From Paramoeba atlantica (Eukaryota > Discosea): a stretch of 64,000 nucleotides of DNA. The DNA lies in NCBI GenBank assembly GCA_977017575.1, contig CDRNVI010000040.1:558001-622000 (forward strand). The letters run 5' to 3'. Both the position numbers and the translations under genes were made by a program. A model generated the notes under the pieces. The model did no database searches, had not been told where the DNA came from, and was given only the letters and a program-made list of their open reading frames with translations. Of the stretch, positions 58,705 through 64,000 are shown in pieces; the first letter of the stretch is position 1, and each line of letters opens with the position of its first letter.

Positions 58705-58803
58705 TAGACTCTTCGTTAAACGCTGTGGTAGTTTTCAACGCGAAGCGCGCAGCATGAGTGACTTCTAAGTTGAAAACAACCACTGCGTTTAACGAAGATA
58801 CTA
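58705..58803. repeat. palindromic hairpin repeat, copy 5
   Basis: TAGACTCTTCGTTAAACGCT and complement; the loop GCGAAGCGCGCAGCATGAGT is in the orientation of copies 6 and 7. Located 350 bases upstream of an LRR gene. Confidence 0.9.
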
Positions 58804-59059
58804 AATTTACTACATTGTAATGTGTTCCTCTCTATTATTCACTCTCTTTGTTCACTACTTTTCAATAACCGAAGGTAGAGCGGTATAGTTGCGGTTACAG
58901 TTATACAACTACCGCGACAGCTTTAAACCAAAGTTTGCTTTTTGGAAATCGAAAAGTGCTAACCAAGGACACCTGGTCTCGGTTTTATACCCGTGTCCTA
59001 GCATCCTATATCCTCTATTACTTTCTGTGGAATTTCCTTACAATTCTGGTTATTTTTCT

Positions 59060-59530
59060 ATGATCTCCTGCAGTGATTGTGGACAACAAAGTCGTTCCTC
59101 AAAGGTCAAAGGAACACAACTTCCTCAGGAATTTCACCTTATGAAACTCATAGCTAATATGTCGAACTTACATTCCACTTGGAAGCCAGATGTTCCTTTG
59201 GCCGAGTGGGAAGGTATCACACTTGATGCGAAAGGAAATGTAATACAAATTATTTGGAGGAGTATGGGGCTTGGTGGTACTCTTAATTGGTCACATATTC
59301 CTCATACTGTGCGTGAAATTAAAATTGGTGGCAATAAATTGGAAGGTCGACTCGATTTAACATGTCTACCTTCCTGTCTGCAGCGCTTGGACGTTGATGG
59401 GAATCGCTTCTTGGGGCCAACTGATTTCAGCATGTTGCCAGAGAGTCTTATGTTTCTACATATTGATGCTGAATTATCTTCCCTCGATGGATCAGTTCCA
59501 CATTGTGTCACATATTGCTTTGGCAATTAG
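59060..59530 (+). CDS. short leucine-rich repeat protein
   Basis: A 156-residue protein from ATG 59060 (MISCSDCGQQSRSSKVKGTQ); the longer TTG-started reading runs into repeat DNA. The cap VKGTQLPQEFHLMKLIANMS and STWKPDVPLAEWEGITLDAK lacks the two Cys of the other members (CTW..V.C is AEWEGIT). Only about three LRRs follow (LRRs such as LQRLDVDGNRFLGPTDFSML), then an early stop after CVTYCFGN. It could be a truncated, still transcribed copy or a pseudogene. Confidence 0.62.
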   Translation: MISCSDCGQQSRSSKVKGTQLPQEFHLMKLIANMSNLHSTWKPDVPLAEWEGITLDAKGNVIQIIWRSMGLGGTLNWSHIPHTVREIKIGGNKLEGRLDLTCLPSCLQRLDVDGNRFLGPTDFSMLPESLMFLHIDAELSSLDGSVPHCVTYCFGN

Positions 59531-59735
59531 TCAAGATGGACTAGTATAAATTGTCTAGTTTAAATTATTCTGCATTCTTTGCCATGTAAAAAAACATAGA
59601 TTATAGAGTAATATGCATTACCTTTTTATAGAGTAATATGCATTAGCGCAATTAATTGACAGATTTTTTGGTCAGAAATACACTGTAAGTTATTCTACTG
59701 ATGCCGCTAATTTGGTTTATTGCGGTGGTTGTATA
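59531..59735. other. spacer with a short duplication
   Basis: A tandem duplication of TATAGAGTAATATGCATTA is visible at about 59600-59645. No gene. Confidence 0.6.
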
Positions 59736-60450
59736 AGAGGGCTGAAACCACCTGGGTTTGCCTGGGTTTGCTCATTTTCAATATTGTACAGTGCTTTCAA
59801 GATATCTTCCCCCTTGCGGAAATTTGTTTTTTTTGTCTGTTTTTTTCTCATTTTTGCAGCATTGAATAGATCTCGTTCCCCTGGTGAATAGCTTTGCCGC
59901 CTTGTTTATGTAGGGCCCCCCTGGTTCCCCCTGGGTCCAAAATACTTGGTTTCCGGGGGTCATATTTCTGAAACACATCATTTCTTCTCGCTTTTTTTGT
60001 CGATTTATGCTTTGTCAAAATATTTTATCTCGCATTTTAGCTTGTTTTCATTGTGTTTGATAGATCTCGTTCCTAGCAAATGCCTTTGTTCCTTTTTTTT
60101 ATTTGATGGAGAAATTTTGCCACCACCCGGTGTCCAACCGGAAGGCTTTTCTTGATCGAGTGAGCCGGCCACCTTCCAGTGGCAAGATGAATGAGTGTTT
60201 CCATTCACGCACTCAGGGGAGACACCCCATTACAGGGTACTCGCTCCCTACACGCTCCCTGCACCCCCAACCTGGACCCGGCTTCGCCTCCCCTATAGCT
60301 TCCATATATCCCCCTGGAACCCCCTAGACCCCCCACCCGGATTCTCCAGCGAACTCCATAGCCGAAAAAACGCCAAGTACCTTTGCCATCGGTTTTTTTG
60401 GGACCTGACTGGGTTTGCCTGGGTTTGCATTTTACTGGTTTCAGCCCTCT
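59736..60450. mobile_element. element with AGAGGGCTGAAACC inverted ends, inserted in a hairpin (715 bp)
   Basis: The left AGAGGGCTGAAACC and right GGTTTCAGCCCTCT are perfect inverses. TGGGTTTGCCTGGGTTTGC occurs near both ends in the same direction. Flanks read TTGCGGTGGTTGTATA on the left and AACTACCGCTCTACC on the right, i.e. the two halves of a family-A small hairpin, so it is nested. No coding region supported. Confidence 0.75.
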
Positions 60451-60900
60451 AACTACCGCTCTACCCTTTCTTATTGCAAAAAAAGTGAACAAAAACAGTG
60501 AAAATATAAAGAGGAACACAGTAATAAAGAAGAATTTATAATAGAAGAAAAAAATACTAAAGGGGGTCCCAGTGGTCCAAAACTGAAAAACAAAATTGAA
60601 AAAAATGGGAGGTCCAGGGGGGAGGGGCACACGTCGTTTTTTGAAATGTTCAAAATCTTGATTTTCGAAATCAAGCCCTGGAAAGTGGTAGAGTATGCCG
60701 CGGCGATAATTTTCCACCCCCCCACCTGGGGGTGACCCCTCCTGGTATGCGCAGGAGGGGTCCGACAAGTTCGAAAATTCCGAAATTTTATGACCCAAAA
60801 AAAAGTGAAAACAAGGTTTTTCCAAAATCGATTCCTAAGTCGCATTTTGAGAGTTTCGGATCTCAGCTAGGTGCACTGCCTACCCCTACTGGTAATGCAT
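60451..60900 (-). repeat. diverged family-A fragment, reverse orientation
   Basis: Reads GTGAACAAAAACAGTGAAAA, then GGTCCCAGTGGTCCAAAACT, then a CTGGGGGTGACCCC block and a TCCGACAAGTTCG block, each matching family-A landmarks in reverse order. It lies directly after the nested 59736-60450 element. Confidence 0.7.
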
Positions 60901-61023
60901 CAAACACGGCCCTAATTTGGGGTAAAATTTCGCATTTTTCGCCCAAAAATCGGGCTTTTTTACCCAAAAGGTAGATTGATGAAAAAATAGATTATTCATT
61001 AGCTTTTAGCAATTTTTCTTTTT

Positions 61024-61120
61024 TAGGCTTCGTTAAACGCTGTGGTAGTTTTCAACGCAAAGCGCCCAGCAGTGATGCCTTCTAAGTTGAAAACAACCAC
61101 CGCGTTTAACGAAGCGACTA
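61024..61120. repeat. palindromic hairpin repeat, copy 6
   Basis: TAGGCTTCGTTAAACGCTGT and complement; same orientation as copies 5 and 7. Left boundary of the best preserved family-A element. Confidence 0.9.
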
Positions 61121-62345
61121 AAAAAGAAAAATTATTTCTTAATAAATCTTATTTATCTATTTATTAAATAGAGATTTATCCATTTATTAAATATCTATTT
61201 GTTAAATAAAGATCAAAATACCGTCAAAGTACTTATTAACAGAATAAAAATCATTGGAATAAAAATTAACGGAATAATTATTAACGGAATAATTATTTTC
61301 TTTAAGATTTTCACCAAAATCTTCCCAAACATTTTAGTCAGTGGGCGGTCTGTTCATCAACAAAATTCGAAGTATTTCTCTTCTGAAGAAAAAAAGCGAC
61401 GTTACCGCGAAAAGATGAATCGATTAAGACGTATCAGCAGAACTTTTCCCTTGACGCTTAAAGTTTTGTAGAAATTTAGTAAAAATCATTGGAATAATAA
61501 TTAACGGAATAATTTCTGCCCAAAAAAAGCATTCCGTTAATTACTATTATTGGGGTGGGTGTAAAACTACCGCTTTGCACTCGATTATTGAAAAAAAAGT
61601 GAACAAAAACAGTGAAAATATAAAGAGGAACACAGTAATATAATAGAAGAAAAAAATATAAAAGGGGGCTCCGGTGGTCCAAAACTGAAAAAAAAATTTG
61701 AAAAAAATGGGGGGTCCATGGGGGGGGTCCAGGGGGGGGGGTCCGGGGGGGGGGTCCAGGGGGGTCATGGTCGAGCAAGTTTTTTCGAAAAAATTAGTTT
61801 TCGAAAAAACACCGCAGAAAGGGTAGCCGGGGTCTTGGCGCGCATTTTCCACCCCCCTACCCCGGGGTGATCCCCCCGCGTATCCGCAGGACGGGTCCGC
61901 CAAGTTCGGATTTTTTCGGAAAAAAAAATTTGAAAAAAATTTCAACTTGGCGAAAAAAATGGCAAAAAAAATATTTTTCCAAAATCGTTTCCCCTATTGT
62001 ATTTTGATAGTTTGGGACCTACACTAGCCTTCTCCGCAGTTGTTTTCGCAAGGTATCCCTTCTTCGAACCGTGGTGCGCCCCTCAAAATGACCCATTTTT
62101 GACTAAAAAAGGTGAAAAAGTATTTTTCGGACCTAAAGGGGCATTTTAGTGTCGAAAGAATGGTATGGTTGGAGTCGCATTCTCTACCCAATACGTTTGG
62201 TAGGCTTCCATTCATGCCTACGAGTGATTTCCCACGCGCAAATGTCGGATTTAGTGCTCTGACAGCAAAAATACGCGAAAATCACCCCGAAATTCGGCTA
62301 TTTTTGGCTATAATCTTTCCGTTTTCCAGGCTAAATTTTCTTTTT

Positions 62346-62444
62346 TAGGCTCTTCTTTAAACGCGGCGGTAGTTTTCAACGCGAAGCGCGCAGCATGAGT
62401 GACTTCTAAGTTGAAAACAACCACCGCGTTTAACGAAGAGCCTA
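62346..62444. repeat. palindromic hairpin repeat, copy 7
   Basis: TAGGCTCTTCTTTAAACGCG and complement with loop GCGAAGCGCGCAGCATGAGT; right boundary of the family-A element, 170 bases upstream of the SNF2 gene. Confidence 0.92.
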
Positions 62445-62614
62445 AAAAAGAATTGCGGTCAATGTGCAGTAAATATTGTTAATAAGTACTTTGACGGTAG
62501 ATATTAAATTTTAATATCTATTTGATCTTTATTTGTTTATTTTATCTATTTAATCTTAATAAACTTTTTCTTAATAAATGTTAGTTCGTCAACGGTATTT
62601 TATGTACTTGTAAA

Positions 62615-64000
62615 ATGGTGCAGATCGATGCAGGCGATCTGGGTGAGGAAAAAGAAATCATGCATTCATCTTGCAAGCTTACAACAGAAAGCTCATGTCT
62701 AAATGAATCACTTTTAGACTCGGAAGATGATTTCGTACTAAAAGAATGCGACAATGCTCTAAGTGATGTTCAACCAGATAATCCTGTTCTTGTGTCTGAG
62801 GCACCAACACTAGCTAAGGAGACGTATGCAGAATTGCAAGATTTGCTTCATAAGACAAGTTTATTTTCAGATTTTGTATCTTCGCAAACGGGACGGTGGC
62901 GAGAAACCTTGCTATCCCGAGATAACAGGGTTGGAAGAGGTGAACATTTTGGTGATGGTAAAATAGATCAACTCGATAATGTGCAACAACCGCGTCTTTT
63001 GAGTGGAGGAAAAATACATGCATACCAATTGTATGCTGTACAGTGGCTAATGTCGCTTTATCTTAATGGAATGAATGGAATTCTTGCGGATGAAATGGGT
63101 TTGGGCAAAACCATTACACTCATTGCATATCTTTCAGAATTATGGGATCATGGAATTCACGGTCCTCATCTCATCGTTGTTCCCAAGACTACGCTTACGA
63201 ACTGGGTAAACGAGTTTGAAAAATGGGCTCCGTCTCTCCGCGTTGTGTGCTACACTGGTCATAAGGAGCCACGGAGACGCATCCGGAAATATCTTCGCTC
63301 AAAGACCACAAAATTTTCTAATGAAATTTCTCGTGGATTTATTCTTTTGACAAGCTACTCATTGATCCTACATGACAAAAGTTTCTTTCAGCGATATCAA
63401 TGGTCCGTGCTTAGCGTCGACGAAGCTCACCGATTAAAGCGTTTTGATTGTTTGCTTATTCGAGAATTACGAGACTTGAAAACTGAAAATCGTGTCCTTC
63501 TAACGGGAACGCCGTTGCAAAACAAGCTATCTGAGCTTTGGTCCATTCTTAATTTCGTAATGCCCGAAGTTTTTCCGACTCTTCAGAAGTTTGGTGAATG
63601 GTTTATGGTGGACAATTTAGAAGATTATTCAGAGGACAAGGTATATGCAACAGTTTTACATAGTACACAACAGCGCGAGGCAATGACACGCATGCATCAT
63701 ATACTAAAACCCTTCGTGCTGAGGCGTTTGAAGTCTCAGCTAGGTATTTCGTTACCTCCTAAGACAGAGTTAGTTTTGAGGTGTCCCTTCACCACATTTC
63801 AAGAAGCATGTTACCGCGCAGTGGCCAGGAGAGGTGATTCTTTACGTGGGAAAGCAGGTAAACTCGGTTCCATGCCATCTCCGAAAGGTGGCAATTTGAG
63901 TAGCATGTCGAAAATTCGGTCATGTTCTCTGGAATCTCTCAACAATACACTTGTTCATTTGCGAAAGGTATGCGCTCACCCTTTTCTTTTTCCTTCTTTT
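62615..64000 (+). CDS. SNF2-family chromatin remodelling ATPase, HELLS/DDM1-like (3' end outside window)
   Basis: Open from ATG 62615 (MVQIDAGDLGEEKEIMHSSC) to the window edge: 462 codons without a stop. After an acidic N-terminal part (~130 residues) the helicase core begins: LLSGGKIHAYQLYAVQWLMS, Walker A DEMGLGKT, LIVVPKTTLTNWVNEFEKW, Walker B VDEAHRLK, LLTGTPLQNKLSELWSILNF, LKPFVLRRLKSQL and LVHLRKVCAHPFLFP. Order and wording match the SNF2 ATPases closest to HELLS/DDM1/Irc5 and ISWI; NWVNEF.KW favours the former. The enzyme would slide or evict nucleosomes. The second RecA lobe is off the window. Confidence 0.93.
   Translation, partial: MVQIDAGDLGEEKEIMHSSCKLTTESSCLNESLLDSEDDFVLKECDNALSDVQPDNPVLVSEAPTLAKETYAELQDLLHKTSLFSDFVSSQTGRWRETLLSRDNRVGRGEHFGDGKIDQLDNVQQPRLLSGGKIHAYQLYAVQWLMSLYLNGMNGILADEMGLGKTITLIAYLSELWDHGIHGPHLIVVPKTTLTNWVNEFEKWAPSLRVVCYTGHKEPRRRIRKYLRSKTTKFSNEISRGFILLTSYSLILHDKSFFQRYQWSVLSVDEAHRLKRFDCLLIRELRDLKTENRVLLTGTPLQNKLSELWSILNFVMPEVFPTLQKFGEWFMVDNLEDYSEDKVYATVLHSTQQREAMTRMHHILKPFVLRRLKSQLGISLPPKTELVLRCPFTTFQEACYRAVARRGDSLRGKAGKLGSMPSPKGGNLSSMSKIRSCSLESLNNTLVHLRKVCAHPFLFPSF

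Larger units (their letters stand above)
61024..62444 (-). mobile_element. family-A element bounded by two palindromes (1421 bp)
   Basis: Hairpins 6 and 7, in the same orientation, enclose about 1.2 kb that is the reverse of the 39410, 49957 and 50821 copies. It joins the parts seen separately elsewhere: the AT-rich ATAAAGATCAAAATACCGTC end, the CAGACCGCCCACTGACT region (reverse), the small hairpin, the G-tract (61703-61765) and the ACTAGCCTTCTCCGCAGTTG region. No protein-coding capacity is supported. Element class unknown. Confidence 0.72.

Overview
This window looks like nuclear DNA of a kinetoplastid protist, or a close euglenozoan relative. Every convincing protein gene is intronless and lies on the plus strand, as in a trypanosomatid-style polycistronic unit. 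Two copies of a spliced-leader-like RNA are present: the sequence ACAGTTTCTGTAC followed by a GTTG/GTA exon-intron border and a strong intron hairpin. The gene set also fits, with a TUTase-type nucleotidyltransferase, a DOT1 methyltransferase, and mitochondrial proteins that include a multi-dsRBD-like one. The plant-type LRR genes, rare introns and heavy small-repeat load are compatible with a prokinetoplastid such as Perkinsela. That assignment is an inference and cannot be proved from the window alone.

Layout. 1-8.7 kb: the 3' part of a VPS13-like lipid-transfer protein, a CDK, and a large mitochondrial-type protein with degenerate dsRNA-binding repeats. 8.7-12.7 kb: gene-free DNA with LINE-like remnants on the minus strand and one TIR-bounded segment. 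12.7-14.6 kb: an LRR gene interrupted by a 1.19 kb insertion made of two tandem units, each with a spliced-leader-like RNA and further foldable RNA segments with compensatory changes. 15-36 kb: PIG-A, an LRR gene, DOT1, a BRCT protein, a TUTase/poly(A) polymerase-like enzyme, two small unknown proteins, proteasome RPN5, a GC-rich mitochondrial-type protein, another LRR gene, TSR1 and eIF2B-epsilon. 36-39 kb: UTP13. 39-41.9 kb: a nest of small DNA elements. 41.9-46.6 kb: chorismate synthase, ATP synthase beta and DPH1. 46.6-62.6 kb: long stretches of nested repeats separating a pair of paralogous coiled-coil genes, two LRR genes and one unknown gene. 62.6 kb to the end: the 5' part of an SNF2-family (HELLS/DDM1-like) ATPase.

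How it fits together. The genes are mostly housekeeping: ribosome biogenesis (TSR1, UTP13), translation (eIF2B-epsilon, DPH1), the proteasome (RPN5), GPI anchors (PIG-A), chromatin (DOT1, SNF2), ATP synthesis and aromatic precursors. The LRR family (four intact genes and one broken) is interspersed among them. Repeats fall into several families: (i) a 97-100 bp palindrome seen seven times; (ii) a ~1.4 kb element bounded by two such palindromes, carrying a G-quadruplex-prone (CCCCCCCTGGA)n tract; (iii) TA-flanked Tc1/mariner-like TIR elements; (iv) elements with TACTCCCCCTCTCATTAAT termini; (v) elements with AGAGGGYTGAAACC termini, one of them inserted into the small hairpin of another element.

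No tRNA, rRNA or CRISPR array was recognised by eye.
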